Positions 16,396 to 25,031 of a stretch of 64,000 nt of DNA are shown here, in pieces. Both the position numbers and the translations under genes were made by a program. Source of the DNA: Acidimicrobiaceae bacterium (lineage in GTDB: Bacteria > Actinomycetota > Acidimicrobiia > Acidimicrobiales > RAAP-2). Where the stretch lies: NCBI GenBank assembly GCA_003155915.1, contig PMFA01000026.1:1-64000 (forward strand). Reading direction: 5' to 3'. The number at the start of each line of letters is the position of its first letter. Positions within the stretch are counted from its first letter, which is position 1. Under the pieces are notes generated by a model. The model was not told the origin of the DNA, did not search any database, and saw nothing but the letters and a program-made list of their open reading frames with translations.

Positions 16396-16836
16396 ATGGG
16401 ACTCAGGATTGCGCTGGCGACGACGGTGGAGGCGAGTCCCTCCGAGGTCTACGACGTACTGCGTTCCACGCAGGGTCAAAAGGGGTTTTGGACGTCGGAC
16501 TGTGATCTCGATGACCGACACGGTCGCTTCGGATTCGTCGAAGCGCCGGTCGACCTCAACGTCGCGATCTCTCTCGTGGCCAATGACCTTGTGAGAATGA
16601 AGGTCGAGACCGGCTTTCCTGGTTGGAATGGGTCATCCTGGGAGTGGGCGTTGAGTGCCCACCACGATGCTCCGAACCGGACTCACGTCCAATTCCGTCA
16701 CTATGATTTTGAGCCGGACTACGCGGAGTCGGACGTGGCCTACACCGCCCAGACGTGGGCGATGATCCTCGATCGACTCGCTCGCTTTCTCGAGAGTGGT
16801 CTTCCGGATCCGTTCTTCGCCAACGACGGTGCCTAG
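16396..16836 (+). CDS. SRPBCC/AHSA1-like ligand-binding domain protein
   Basis: A 146-residue protein with the START-like pattern: ALATTVEASPSEVYDVLRSTQGQKGFWTSDCDL at the N terminus, central antiparallel strands, and a long C-terminal helix (YTAQTWAMILDRLARFLESG). Such domains bind hydrophobic ligands or act in stress responses. ATG 16396 was chosen over an earlier in-frame ATG since GGGGG lies four to eight bases upstream. It precedes the acyl-CoA dehydrogenase gene by 93 bases and could share its transcript. Confidence 0.75.
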   Translation: MGLRIALATTVEASPSEVYDVLRSTQGQKGFWTSDCDLDDRHGRFGFVEAPVDLNVAISLVANDLVRMKVETGFPGWNGSSWEWALSAHHDAPNRTHVQFRHYDFEPDYAESDVAYTAQTWAMILDRLARFLESGLPDPFFANDGA

Positions 16837-16929
16837 CGCGAGCGCGTAGCCGCCAGCCGTGGCGTGGTGCTGCAAGAGTGCAACGCTATCCTCGACGTCA
16901 CCGCCGTCGCGCTCGAACGAAGGACTTCC

Positions 16930-18165
16930 ATGGCAATCGACTTCACTCTCGCTCCGGAACACGAAGAGATTCGCCTGCGCGTGCGCGAATTCGTCCAGGA
17001 CGCGATCATTCCGGCCGTGACACGGCCCGGGGCCGAAGTATTGGCGCTCTCTCGCCGTGACTACCTCGCCACCATCACGGGGCTGCGAGAACAGGCCAAG
17101 GCTCTCGGCCTCTGGCTGCCGCACATGCCCAAGGAGTGGGGCGGCATGGGACTGGGTCACGTGGAACTGGCGATGGTCCAAGCCGAAGCCGGTAAGACGC
17201 GAATTGGCCCCTGGGTGCTCAACTGCATGGCGCCGGACGAGGGAAACATGCACACGCTCCTCCACTGGGGCAACGACGATCAGAAGGAGCGCTACCTACG
17301 GCCGCTCTGTGACGGAGCGGTGATGTCGTGTTTCGCGATGACCGAACCCGAAGTGGCTGGCTCCGATCCGACGCTCATCCGAACGCACGCCGAAAGAGAT
17401 GGTGACGAATGGATCATCAACGGTCACAAGTGGTTCATCTCGAACGCCCGTCGTTCGCAGTTTGCCATCCTCATCGCCCGGACCGAACCGGACGTGCCGG
17501 AGGGTTCCTCGGGTGCGACCACGGCGTTTCTCGTCGACATCCCGTCGGAGGGCTGGAACGACGTGCGAGAAGTAGAAACGATGCACGGATCAACCGGCCA
17601 CAGTGAAATCGTCATCAAAGACCTGCGGGTGCGAGACGAACAGATTCTCGGTGGCCGGGGTAATGGGCATCGCCTCGGACAAGCCCGTCTCGGACCGGCC
17701 CGCTTGGCGCACTGCATGCGCTGGATCGCCCAGGCCGAAACGGCGCTCGACATGATGGTCGATCGCTCGATTCATCGTTATTCACACGGTTCGACTCTGG
17801 CGGAGAAACAGGGTGTCCAATGGATGATCGCCGATTCAGCGATGGAGCTCTATCAGTGCAAACTCATGGTGTTGCACACGGCCTACAAGATCGATCGTGG
17901 TGACGACTTTCGAACGGAGGTCTCGATGACCAAGCACTTCGTTGCCAATAGCCTCAATCGGATCATCGACCGGGCGATCCAGGTGCACGGCGCCCTCGGC
18001 TATTCGACGGACACGCCGTTGGCCTCGATGCTCCAACACGCTCGCTGGGCGCGCCTCGCCGACGGCGCCGACGAGATCCACCAGATGAGGATCGCGGAGC
18101 GGACCATTGCCGCCTTCAAAGACAGTGGTTCCACGTCGGTGGCGACGGGTGATTTGCCCATCTAA
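16930..18165 (+). CDS. Acyl-CoA dehydrogenase
   Basis: The 411-residue flavoprotein matches the family in length and order: N-terminal helical domain (APEHEEIRLRVREFVQDAIIP), the FAD-binding beta domain with CFAMTEPEVAGSDPTLIRT and WFISNARRSQFAILIARTEP, and the C-terminal helical domain with ARLAHCMRWIAQAETALDMM and IQVHGALGYSTDTPLASML. It oxidises an acyl-CoA and passes electrons to ETF; the chain-length is not evident. ATG 16930 follows an AAGGA. It is followed by a DUF2630 gene 72 bases later. Confidence 0.88.
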   Translation: MAIDFTLAPEHEEIRLRVREFVQDAIIPAVTRPGAEVLALSRRDYLATITGLREQAKALGLWLPHMPKEWGGMGLGHVELAMVQAEAGKTRIGPWVLNCMAPDEGNMHTLLHWGNDDQKERYLRPLCDGAVMSCFAMTEPEVAGSDPTLIRTHAERDGDEWIINGHKWFISNARRSQFAILIARTEPDVPEGSSGATTAFLVDIPSEGWNDVREVETMHGSTGHSEIVIKDLRVRDEQILGGRGNGHRLGQARLGPARLAHCMRWIAQAETALDMMVDRSIHRYSHGSTLAEKQGVQWMIADSAMELYQCKLMVLHTAYKIDRGDDFRTEVSMTKHFVANSLNRIIDRAIQVHGALGYSTDTPLASMLQHARWARLADGADEIHQMRIAERTIAAFKDSGSTSVATGDLPI

Positions 18166-18237
18166 TGAAGTGAGTACATTCGCTGTAGGCCACTGCGGAC
18201 CCAGACGGTGGTCGGAAATCGATTTGGAAGGATCATC

Positions 18238-18465
18238 GTGGTTGACGAAGATATCTATCAACGGATCAATACCCTGGTGGACGAGGAAAAGGTGCTGCGC
18301 GAACACGAGACGCCCGAAGACGTCACTCGCCTCGCGCTCATCGAAGAAACGCTCGACCAGTGTTGGGATCTGCTGCGCCAACGTCGTGCGCTGCGTGAAT
18401 TCGGGCGCGATCCCGAAAAGGCGGAGGTCCGCGACGTCGACACCGTGGAGCGATACGAGCAGTAG
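18238..18465 (+). CDS. DUF2630 family protein
   Basis: A 75-residue, highly charged, helical protein (DIYQRINTLVDEEKVLRE ... LDQCWDLLRQRRALREFGRDP) matching the small actinobacterial DUF2630 family, which has no known function. GTG 18238 was preferred over an upstream in-frame GTG because GGAAGGA sits six bases before it. A hairpin between this gene and the convergent gene ends both transcripts. Confidence 0.8.
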   Translation: MVDEDIYQRINTLVDEEKVLREHETPEDVTRLALIEETLDQCWDLLRQRRALREFGRDPEKAEVRDVDTVERYEQ

Positions 18466-18487
18466 CGCGTTCGTCGTGAATCACCTG

Positions 18488-18533
18488 CCGACGTCGAAGT
18501 GAAACCAGCCCTACGTATGGGTGGCGACGTCGG
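18488..18533. terminator. Bidirectional terminator between converging genes
   Basis: CCGACGTCG (18488-18496) pairs with CGACGTCGG (18525-18533); the 28-base loop can form additional pairs around CCC/GGG. It fills the space between the DUF2630 stop and the stop of the minus-strand gene at 18536. Confidence 0.5.
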
Positions 18534-18535
18534 GA

Positions 18536-18925
18536 CTACCCGACAAATTTCTTGAGGTCAGCGATGATCTTGTCTTCCACTTCCAGGCTCCACAACGAGT
18601 CCGCGACGTCGATGGGGAGGAAGAGGTCGGACAGCAAGAGCGTTTCGGCGGCGGCGACGCCAAGATTCTGCAGCCACTTGCTGATGCCGAATCGCACGGT
18701 GAAGTCGCTCGGTAATCCGCTGATAGTGATCGTGAAGGCCCGCTCGGCGGCGACGATGTCGCGGAGAAAGCCGCCCTTGGTTGCTTGAATGACTGTTCCT
18801 TGATCACCGGGAGGCGAGGTCTGGACGGTGAAGCCGTCGGCCTTCAAGTACTGCGTGAGGTGTGACTCGAGTTCGGTTAAATTCGTGCCCTTACCCTCAA
18901 AGTGTTCTGACTTATCTCCGAGCAT
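18536..18925 (-). CDS. Conserved-looking hypothetical protein
   Basis: A 129-residue soluble protein with a strong AGGAGGG ribosome site. The N-terminal half (LTELESHLTQYLKADGFTVQ ... GTVIQATKGGFLRDIVAAERAFTITISGLPSDFTVRFGISKW) resembles small sensor or lipid-binding domains with alternating strands and helices; the C-terminal helix is acidic (LEVEDKIIADLKKFVG). No family was recognised. It converges with the DUF2630 gene. Confidence 0.65.
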   Translation of the reverse strand: MLGDKSEHFEGKGTNLTELESHLTQYLKADGFTVQTSPPGDQGTVIQATKGGFLRDIVAAERAFTITISGLPSDFTVRFGISKWLQNLGVAAAETLLLSDLFLPIDVADSLWSLEVEDKIIADLKKFVG

Positions 18926-19031
18926 GATGCCCTCCTAAAATGGTGCGTGGTCTGACCCTATGGGTGCCGCGTCGAAGTGCATCGCGATTATTCAGAAATT
19001 CTTACGAAGCGCGTGATGGAAGTTCACGACG

Positions 19032-20198
19032 TTAACGAACGTTCCCCACGACTCGCTCGAAGAGCTGACCGACTTCTTTGGTCGAGAATTCCATCGTCGC
19101 GTCGCCGACGTTGAATTCGAAGCGCTGCAGATTCGGGCCCTCCGTGTCGTACGCGCGACCAAACATCCAGATACCGTCCTTTCGCGCGATGTCAACCATT
19201 CGCGAGGTGATCGTGTCGCACGGGCCACTCACGCGAACGTGCATCATCGGGCTCTGCACCGGGTAGGGAAGCACCTCGAGGTCGTCGATTCGTTGAAGGA
19301 CCCGCGCGATCTGACGCGCACGCTCGTAGTAGCTGGTGAATTGGTCGCCACGAAGACGCAACGCACTGAGCGCCGAGGCGGCGTAGGGCCAGAGTCCGAA
19401 GGCGCGTCCCCCGTGGCGAATCCGCCAAAGTTTCAGTTCCTCGATGGTCGCGGTGTCGCCGGCCACACAGCAGCCGGCGATCGCACCGAGTCCCTTGTAG
19501 AACGAGACGTACACGGTGTCAAAGAGGTCAGCGATGTCGAGTAGTGACTTTGAAGCGGTGGACGCGTAGAAGGGCACCGCCTCCCAAAGACGCGCGCCGT
19601 CCATGTGCGCGGCGGCGTCGTGATCCCGAGCCCACTGAACTTGGGCGACCAGTTCGTCCCACTCGGGGAGGGTGCCGCCGAGGTCGCGCTGGGGCAGTTC
19701 GAGCACGAGCGCGGCGACGGGCTCAGCGATTGTCGTGAGCTGCGCGGACGTCAGAGGCGTATTCGCGGGGCCGCACGTTACGGCCACGAGACCGTGGAGA
19801 CGCTCGTAGGCCCGTTCCTCTCGAACGTCGAGATGACACTTCGGATGAAACATGATGCCGGTGCGGTGGCGTCGGTCGGCGTGGATCCGCAAGACCGACT
19901 GTTGGGCCATGGTGCCGGTGATCATGAACAGGGCTGATTCCTTGCCGAGACGACGGGCCACCTCGTGTTCGAGCTCCTCGACGACACCGCCGCTCCCGTA
20001 GAGGTCGATCTGCGTGTCGACGGGAATGGTTGCTAAGAGCGACGCCGCGTCGCGACGACCGCTGCCGGTCAAGAAGCGTGTGCAGCGTCGTTGGATCTCA
20101 CGCAACTCCTCGGGCGTTGGAGGCACACTCGGGGATCGTCGTGGCGCCCGGGGTGCCGGTGGCACCATCGACGCTTTCTTCTGCGGGGAAGTGGACAC
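19032..20198 (-). CDS. Threonine aldolase / beta-eliminating lyase family PLP enzyme
   Basis: A 388-residue fold-type I PLP enzyme. Visible are the cofactor-contacting HMDGARLWEA (Asp200) and the Schiff-base lysine in VSFYKGLGAIAG (Lys235), plus the N-terminal glycine-rich turn LYGSGGVVEELEHEV. The low-specificity L-threonine aldolase group cleaves beta-hydroxy amino acids to glycine and an aldehyde; SFYK instead of the usual LSKG makes the exact substrate uncertain. GTG 20198 is preceded by TATCGT (20211-20206) at seven bases, so the mRNA is probably leaderless. An N-terminal extension of about 25 residues is Pro/Arg-rich. Confidence 0.8.
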   Translation of the reverse strand: MSTSPQKKASMVPPAPRAPRRSPSVPPTPEELREIQRRCTRFLTGSGRRDAASLLATIPVDTQIDLYGSGGVVEELEHEVARRLGKESALFMITGTMAQQSVLRIHADRRHRTGIMFHPKCHLDVREERAYERLHGLVAVTCGPANTPLTSAQLTTIAEPVAALVLELPQRDLGGTLPEWDELVAQVQWARDHDAAAHMDGARLWEAVPFYASTASKSLLDIADLFDTVYVSFYKGLGAIAGCCVAGDTATIEELKLWRIRHGGRAFGLWPYAASALSALRLRGDQFTSYYERARQIARVLQRIDDLEVLPYPVQSPMMHVRVSGPCDTITSRMVDIARKDGIWMFGRAYDTEGPNLQRFEFNVGDATMEFSTKEVGQLFERVVGNVR

Positions 20199-20290
20199 CT
20201 ACGTGACGATACTCACCGTCATTTTTGCGTTGCTGGCCCGAAGTGGGGGATTGGGTCTGAACGCACGGTCCGGGATGGCGGCGGCTGCGG

Positions 20291-20794
20291 TTATTCGCCG
20301 ATCTGTCCTTCGACCAACTCGGCATAGATATCGAGATGGCCGAGGTGCCGGGCGTACTCCAGCACAAGGTGAAACAGGACTCGTTCGAGCGTCGCGGGTT
20401 CCTCGCCACTCCATCGCGGTCCCGGCAGGCCGAGGTCATCGAGGTCATGACGTTGAACGATTTCGGCACTCTGGATTCCGCGACTCCGCAGCGCGCCGAC
20501 GAGCGAATCGAGGGTGTCCTCGGGAGCGACGTACCAACGATCACCGAGATGGTCGCCCCAGGGCTCGTCCACACCTTGTCCTTCGAAGCCCCATTCGAGC
20601 CAGCGCATCTCGACGTACGTCAGATGCTTGACGAGTTCCAGCGCGGTCCAATCGGTGGGGACCACGCTCACGATCAGAGCGTCCAGGGGGAGTGACGTGA
20701 CTTTCTCGATGACGCGATCGCGACAGTAGTCGAGGTACATCAAGAAGACCTCGTTGCGCGCGAGGGCCGCACCGGTCGGAGAAGGAAAGTTCAT
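20291..20794 (-). CDS. DinB/DUF664-family protein
   Basis: A 167-residue four-helix protein with the family pattern: an early helix (FLMYLDYCRDRVIEKVTSLP), TALELVKHLTYVEMRWLEWGF with a potential metal-binding His, and the C-terminal LFHLVLEYARHLGHLDIYAEL holding two more His. Actinobacterial relatives are mycothiol-dependent transferases or of unknown role. TAAAGT (20806-20801) lies six bases before ATG 20794. A second member of the family is encoded at 22873-23406. Confidence 0.8.
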   Translation of the reverse strand: MNFPSPTGAALARNEVFLMYLDYCRDRVIEKVTSLPLDALIVSVVPTDWTALELVKHLTYVEMRWLEWGFEGQGVDEPWGDHLGDRWYVAPEDTLDSLVGALRSRGIQSAEIVQRHDLDDLGLPGPRWSGEEPATLERVLFHLVLEYARHLGHLDIYAELVEGQIGE

Positions 20795-20887
20795 GGCCCA
20801 ACTTTAAGTCTCGATTCCCTGAACCGCGAGGCGAGGCGTACGCGAGTACCGAGTTCCGCGTAGGTGCGATGCCGTAACGTTGCACTT

Positions 20888-21139
20888 ATGGGGAGTTCGA
20901 AGAAGCGTCGCCGGGTCGACACCACCCCGGTGGAATCAGACAGCGACTGGACACCACCGGTGATGTGGCCCGAACCCGGGAGCGGCTTTGAGGCCGACCC
21001 TTTCAGTCCGGCGGGCATATCCCAACAGATATGGCACGCCACGGCGAGAAGGCCACGGAGTCGCACCGGGCTGTGGATCGTGCGAGTTGTCTGCGTACTC
21101 ATCGCGTTGGCGTTTATCGCCGCTCAAGTCGCCCACTGA
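20888..21139 (+). CDS. Small tail-anchored membrane protein
   Basis: An 83-residue protein with a basic N terminus (GSSKKRRRVD), an acidic/Pro-rich middle and one C-terminal hydrophobic segment (LWIVRVVCVLIALAFIAAQVAH). No family recognised. TAACGT (20875-20880) lies seven bases upstream of ATG 20888, which fits a leaderless mRNA and this start rather than the in-frame ATG 24 bases earlier. Confidence 0.6.
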   Translation: MGSSKKRRRVDTTPVESDSDWTPPVMWPEPGSGFEADPFSPAGISQQIWHATARRPRSRTGLWIVRVVCVLIALAFIAAQVAH

Positions 21140-21184
21140 CGCAGTGCACATCCTCATTGGTTCCGGCGTCCCCTAGTCTTGGGT

Positions 21185-22198
21185 GTGCGCATCCTCGCTC
21201 GAAAAGAGGTCCGACCTCGTTCGCTTATTTCGTGGTCCGTAGGCGTCGTGGTCGTGACCTTATTGGTCCTCTCATCGCTGGGTGTCTTTTCGTCAACGAA
21301 GGCACCGAAGGAGACGGTGGTGTCGTCGATCACTTCATCGCGATACGGCTCGGTCCTCGTAGTCGGGGGCAATGCGAGCAGCGGGTTGCACAACTTCCCG
21401 CTCTACGAATTCAGTGGCGACGTCGGCCACCACTTCGGCTGCGCGACGAACAAGATCGTGGCTTACGACCTCGGCGCAAAAGAGAGCGTGCCCCTCACCT
21501 GTACTGGACCGGAGGGAGATCTGCTCGCGGACGTCAGTTCCGACGATTGGCCGGCGTTTACGACCAAGGGTTCGCCGGTTGCCGGTCACGGAGTCGACGC
21601 GAAGTTGCTGGGAACGGTTCTTCGCCCCGGCATCGGCAAGCAGATCACCTACGCCGGTCATCCGCTGTACCTGTTTGACCCCTCGTCACAACCGTTCGTT
21701 CCCCAAGGTGAGAATCTCATGGAGACCGTGAAGCCGCTCCCGCCGTGGCACGGGTACTGGGACTTGGTCTCGGCCCGCACCGGGGCACTGTCACCGGGCG
21801 TTGCGACACTCGAGGTCGAAACGCTGCCCAGTGGGAATAGCTCGCTCGCGGCGAAAGAGGATGGCAATGTCGACCCGATCAAGGTAACCCTGTATTCCGG
21901 AATGGTCACGTTCGGTGACGCGAAGTGTGGCGGGAAGTGCCTAGCAGCGTGGACCCCATTTCTCACGAGCGCCTCACCGCGACTTGGTCCGGGTGTGAAC
22001 CGCGCACTCGTGGGCATCGTTCGAAGAGCTGATGGCAACTTTCAAGTCACGTACGACCATCGACCGCTCTATCTCTACAACCGAGAGATCATCCGCCTGA
22101 GCTCGAGCGACCGACTCACAAAGAGTGGTTCGACGGGAAACGGTGCCGGGGAGCGTGGCCCGAGCGGCGTTATGTCAGTCGTGGTCGCGTCGAACTGA
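21185..22198 (+). CDS. Membrane-anchored protein with PF03640-type secreted repeats
   Basis: A 337-residue protein with an N-terminal membrane segment (ISWSVGVVVVTLLVLSSLGVF) and an extracellular region. Repeats of the type known as secreted repeat of unknown function are visible: ITYAGHPLYLFDPSSQPF and FQVTYDHRPLYLYNREII, with the associated KCGGKCLAAWTPFL and two more Cys in the first half. Family members are lipoproteins or surface proteins, sometimes linked to redox or haem functions, but unproved. GTG 21185 follows TAGTCT (21174-21179) by five bases; a TTG two codons earlier is the alternative. Confidence 0.75.
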   Translation: MRILARKEVRPRSLISWSVGVVVVTLLVLSSLGVFSSTKAPKETVVSSITSSRYGSVLVVGGNASSGLHNFPLYEFSGDVGHHFGCATNKIVAYDLGAKESVPLTCTGPEGDLLADVSSDDWPAFTTKGSPVAGHGVDAKLLGTVLRPGIGKQITYAGHPLYLFDPSSQPFVPQGENLMETVKPLPPWHGYWDLVSARTGALSPGVATLEVETLPSGNSSLAAKEDGNVDPIKVTLYSGMVTFGDAKCGGKCLAAWTPFLTSASPRLGPGVNRALVGIVRRADGNFQVTYDHRPLYLYNREIIRLSSSDRLTKSGSTGNGAGERGPSGVMSVVVASN

Positions 22199-22296
22199 CA
22201 CCGAGTGCCCGAAGGCATGATGGACGAGACGGGAGTGGGTTGGCATACTCTTGGACGACACGATTCTGGCGAATGAACGTTTGACGGGAGCACGCA

Positions 22297-22815
22297 TTGA
22301 CTGATCCCAAGACATCGGTGGATCCCCGATTTAGCGAAGACGGCGCCGAGCCGACTTCGTGGGTCGACACGCGCGACGCGATTGCCTCAGCTGAGCTCTT
22401 TTGGATTTCCACGGTCCGTACTGACGGGCGACCCCACGTCACGCCGCTCGTTGCCGTGTGGATCGATGACTCCTTGTTCTTCACTACCGGACCCGAAGAA
22501 CAAAAGGGCGTGAATCTGTCGCACAACAATCACGTGACCCTCACCACGGGCCGCAACGATTGGGATAAGGGTCTCGACGTCGTGGTCGAAGGCGTGGCGA
22601 ACCGAGTGAAATCCCAGGAGGAACTCGTTCGCGTCGCCGAAGCGTGGACGCACAAGTGGGACGGTCGTTGGAATTACGCCGTCGGCATCGACTGCTTTCA
22701 TCATCGCGATGGCGAAAAGGTCCTCGACGGCGAAGTGTTCGTCTTCAAGGTCACTCCGCAGAAGGTTCTCGCCTTCACCAAAGGGACATTCAGTCATACG
22801 CGTCACCAGTTCTGA
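22297..22815 (+). CDS. PPOX-class flavin/F420-binding oxidoreductase
   Basis: A 172-residue split-barrel protein: IASAELFWISTVRTDGRPHVTPLVAVWIDDSLFFTTGPEEQKGVNLSHNNHVTLTTGRN is the hallmark of pyridoxamine-phosphate-oxidase-like proteins that bind FMN, F420 or haem-like ligands. The actinobacterial members with this pattern are mostly F420-binding. TTG 22297 is the likely start, since GGGAG ends six bases upstream; TACTCT at 22246-22251 may be the -10. Confidence 0.8.
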   Translation: MTDPKTSVDPRFSEDGAEPTSWVDTRDAIASAELFWISTVRTDGRPHVTPLVAVWIDDSLFFTTGPEEQKGVNLSHNNHVTLTTGRNDWDKGLDVVVEGVANRVKSQEELVRVAEAWTHKWDGRWNYAVGIDCFHHRDGEKVLDGEVFVFKVTPQKVLAFTKGTFSHTRHQF

Positions 22816-22841
22816 AGTCATCCGAGGTTGACCCCGATAGG

Positions 22842-22880
22842 AACGTCACACGGCGTTGGTAACGTCACTTGAGTGACGTT
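22842..22880 (+). promoter_or_regulatory. Palindromic operator over the start of the second DinB-like gene
   Basis: Bases 22861-22880 read AACGTCACT-TG-AGTGACGTT, a 9-2-9 perfect inverted repeat. A direct copy of AACGTCAC occurs 19 bases upstream at 22842-22849. The palindrome covers the probable -10 (TAACGT, 22860-22865) and the GTG start (22873), an ideal place for a repressor. Confidence 0.6.
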
Positions 22881-23406
22881 CTCCTGGCCGGCCAACATCC
22901 CAGCGCGCGTCGAGCCGGATCGTCTCACTGAGGAAAAGCTGGCGTTGGACGAGTGGGTGGATTTTCATCGCGCCACGCTGTTGATGAAATGTGATGGGCT
23001 CTCGTTCGACCAGCTCACAATGAGATCGGTCGAACCTTCGGAACTGACGTTGCTCGGCTTGGTCCGGCACATGAGCGAAGTTGAACGCGGCTGGTTCCGC
23101 CGCCACGCCGCTCGAGAGAATGTTGACTTCTACTGCTGCACCAATGATGATCCGGACGCCGACTTGCTCGGAGTCGATTCGGCCGATGCGTCGGTGGATC
23201 TGGCACATTTCGTTGAAGAGTGTCGACTGAGCCGTGGGGCCACGGCGAACCTGTCACTCGATGAGGTCGTGCCGAGTCGCGGAGATCATCCCGAGCGAAC
23301 GAGGAATGTTCGGTGGATCTATCTTCACATGATTGAAGAGTACGCACGCCACAATGGCCACGCCGATCTGATCCGAGAGCGCATCGACGGAGCGACTGGC
23401 GACTAA
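22873..23406 (+). CDS. DinB/DUF664-family protein
   Basis: A 177-residue protein with the family layout: LALDEWVDFHRATLLMKCDGLSFDQLTMRSV, LTLLGLVRHMSEVERGWFRRHAA with the first metal-type His, and the C-terminal WIYLHMIEEYARHNGHADLIRERIDGATGD. Role likely thiol transfer or detoxification by analogy with characterised members. GTG 22873 is seven bases after TAACGT and sits inside a perfect palindrome, so expression is likely controlled by a repressor. Confidence 0.8.
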   Translation: MTFSWPANIPARVEPDRLTEEKLALDEWVDFHRATLLMKCDGLSFDQLTMRSVEPSELTLLGLVRHMSEVERGWFRRHAARENVDFYCCTNDDPDADLLGVDSADASVDLAHFVEECRLSRGATANLSLDEVVPSRGDHPERTRNVRWIYLHMIEEYARHNGHADLIRERIDGATGD

Positions 23407-23475
23407 GTCGTGGCGAGGGCCATGTGTTGTCGTCGTGTCCGCGGACAAAATGATTGACGGCGTTACGCTGCAATG

Positions 23476-23823
23476 ATGTTTGAAGTCTCTAACGAACGAT
23501 TCGAGGAACTCGCCGCGGAGGCGGTATCGGGTTTGCCCGAATCGCTGTCATCGCGGATGGACAATGTCGCCATCATTGTCGAAGACGAAGCCCGCGGTCG
23601 CAACCTCTTTGGACTGTACGAGGGCATCCCCTTGACTCGACGTGGATTCTCCAGCTACAACGCGGTCATGCCCGATCGAATCACGCTGTACCAAAAGACG
23701 ATCTGCCGGGTGTGCGCCAACGAGGACGACGTCAGGGCGCAGGTCCGAAAGACCGTGATCCACGAAATAGCTCATCATTTCGGCATTAGTGACCCACGAC
23801 TCGACGAACTGGGCTGGGCGTAA
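23476..23823 (+). CDS. Metallopeptidase family protein (DUF1025-like minimal HExxH)
   Basis: A 115-residue single-domain protein with HEIAHHFGISDPRLDELGW at 96-114, the zinc motif and trailing acidic segment of the minimal bacterial metallopeptidases sometimes placed near recX/ruv genes. A proteolytic role is assumed from the family; it has not been shown for most members. Two adjacent ATG codons exist; the second (23476) lies six bases after TACGCT (23464-23469) and was chosen on that ground. Confidence 0.8.
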   Translation: MFEVSNERFEELAAEAVSGLPESLSSRMDNVAIIVEDEARGRNLFGLYEGIPLTRRGFSSYNAVMPDRITLYQKTICRVCANEDDVRAQVRKTVIHEIAHHFGISDPRLDELGWA

Positions 23824-23894
23824 CTCGTTCGCCAGCGCCGCCACCGCTCCAGTGTGGCACCGTGCGAATACGACGCCGATTGTTCGACCCGACG

Positions 23895-24485
23895 CTAAGT
23901 CGGCTTCTTCGGGCCGAAGCTCACGAGGCTCTGGAACTCACTGGGAATGACTTCGGGATAACTGCCTTCGAGAAAGGCGCCCAGGACAGATCCCTTTCGA
24001 ACGATGACGTAGTCGTAGTGGAGGGTGCCTCGCGCGTCCGAGATCGCCATGGCGTAGGCTGCGCTCGCGTTGCCGTAGTGCGCGAAGCTCATCGTCCCCA
24101 CCGAACCGGTGATCGGCAGGCCGTCGAAGAGTCCGGTGAGGACGTGGCACGCGTTGATGTGCGCGATGATCTTCTTATACGCACTCTTGGTGTTCGAATA
24201 CGTCGCAATCTTTTCGTCGAAGCGGGGCAACTCGTCAACCGTTCCGAGGTAGTAGGCCTGAGCCGATCGAATCTGTGTGACCCCCGTGGGTTCGAGCAAC
24301 CCGCGAACGCAACCGACGCCGTCGCTCGTGATGCTTGACGCAGTCCAGCCCGCCGGCATCTGACTCGAATTCAGTAACTCGGACGACAGTTTTGCCTGGG
24401 AGATGGTCGCCGCTGAACTCGCGAGCACTGGCCAAAGCGCAGTCGCGGCGACGAGCGCGCCGATGGATACGAGTGCGCGCCTCAC
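23895..24485 (-). CDS. Secreted protein of unknown function
   Basis: A 196-residue protein with a signal peptide (MRRALVSIGALVAATALWPVLASSAAT) and a mature domain with two Cys (GVGCVRG and INACHVL), resembling PknH-type sensor or lipoprotein LpqN-like extracellular folds in size and strand pattern; this similarity is tentative. GTG 24485 has a GGGGG about six bases upstream. It converges on the metallopeptidase gene. Confidence 0.65.
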   Translation of the reverse strand: MRRALVSIGALVAATALWPVLASSAATISQAKLSSELLNSSQMPAGWTASSITSDGVGCVRGLLEPTGVTQIRSAQAYYLGTVDELPRFDEKIATYSNTKSAYKKIIAHINACHVLTGLFDGLPITGSVGTMSFAHYGNASAAYAMAISDARGTLHYDYVIVRKGSVLGAFLEGSYPEVIPSEFQSLVSFGPKKPT

Positions 24486-24544
24486 GCCAACCCCCAGTCC
24501 CGTCCGATGTCAGACCCGACAGAACCTACTGTTCGAAGCGTCGG

Positions 24545-24573
24545 TTGACAACCCGGGCGCCGGACCAAAGAAT
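24545..24573 (+). promoter_or_regulatory. Consensus-like promoter of the MmcQ/YjbR gene
   Basis: TTGACA (24545-24550), a 17-base spacer and AAGAAT (24568-24573), one of the few spots in the window with a full -35 at ideal spacing. The nearest start codons are TTG 24579 and ATG 24582, so the transcript has little or no leader. Confidence 0.6.
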
Positions 24574-24581
24574 GGTCATTG

Positions 24582-25019
24582 ATGGTGAACATGCGCGACG
24601 TCGAAAGAGTGGCCCTTTCTATGCCGGAAGCCAAGAAAGAGCTCCGCGATGACGATCGTCCGGCGTTCGTCGTCGACGGTAAACTCTTCTGCTTCCACCG
24701 CACGAAGCGGCGCGACGCCGTCGATCCGACCACGGGCGAACGTCTCGGTGACGTCTTAGCTCTGCGAGTCGCCGACGAGGAAATGAAGTCAATGTGGCTG
24801 GCCGAACGTCCGGGCGTCTACTTCACCACCGATCATTTCGATGGTCACCCTTGGATCCTCTTGCGCATCCCGTCACTCGCCGACGTTGAGCCGGATGAGC
24901 TCTTCGAACTGGTGTCGGACGCCTGGCTCGCACGGGCGCCCAAACGATTGATAAAGAGTTGGCTGGAGAACCAGGGACTGGGCGGCCAAGAGGACTCAGC
25001 AGTGCGTAGGGGTGACTAG
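24582..25019 (+). CDS. MmcQ/YjbR-like DNA-binding-fold protein
   Basis: A 145-residue protein with the CyaY-like fold pattern of the family: MRDVERVALSMPEAKKELRDDDRPAFVVDGKLFCFHR, then ALRVADEEMKSMWLAERPGVYFTTDHFDGHPWILLRIP and the C-terminal LFELVSDAWLARAPKRLIKSW. The fold is known, its cellular role is not. Starts at TTG 24579 or ATG 24591 are also possible. The alpha/beta hydrolase gene follows after 12 bases, so the two are probably one operon. Confidence 0.75.
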   Translation: MVNMRDVERVALSMPEAKKELRDDDRPAFVVDGKLFCFHRTKRRDAVDPTTGERLGDVLALRVADEEMKSMWLAERPGVYFTTDHFDGHPWILLRIPSLADVEPDELFELVSDAWLARAPKRLIKSWLENQGLGGQEDSAVRRGD

Positions 25020-25031
25020 TAGGGGGCATGG

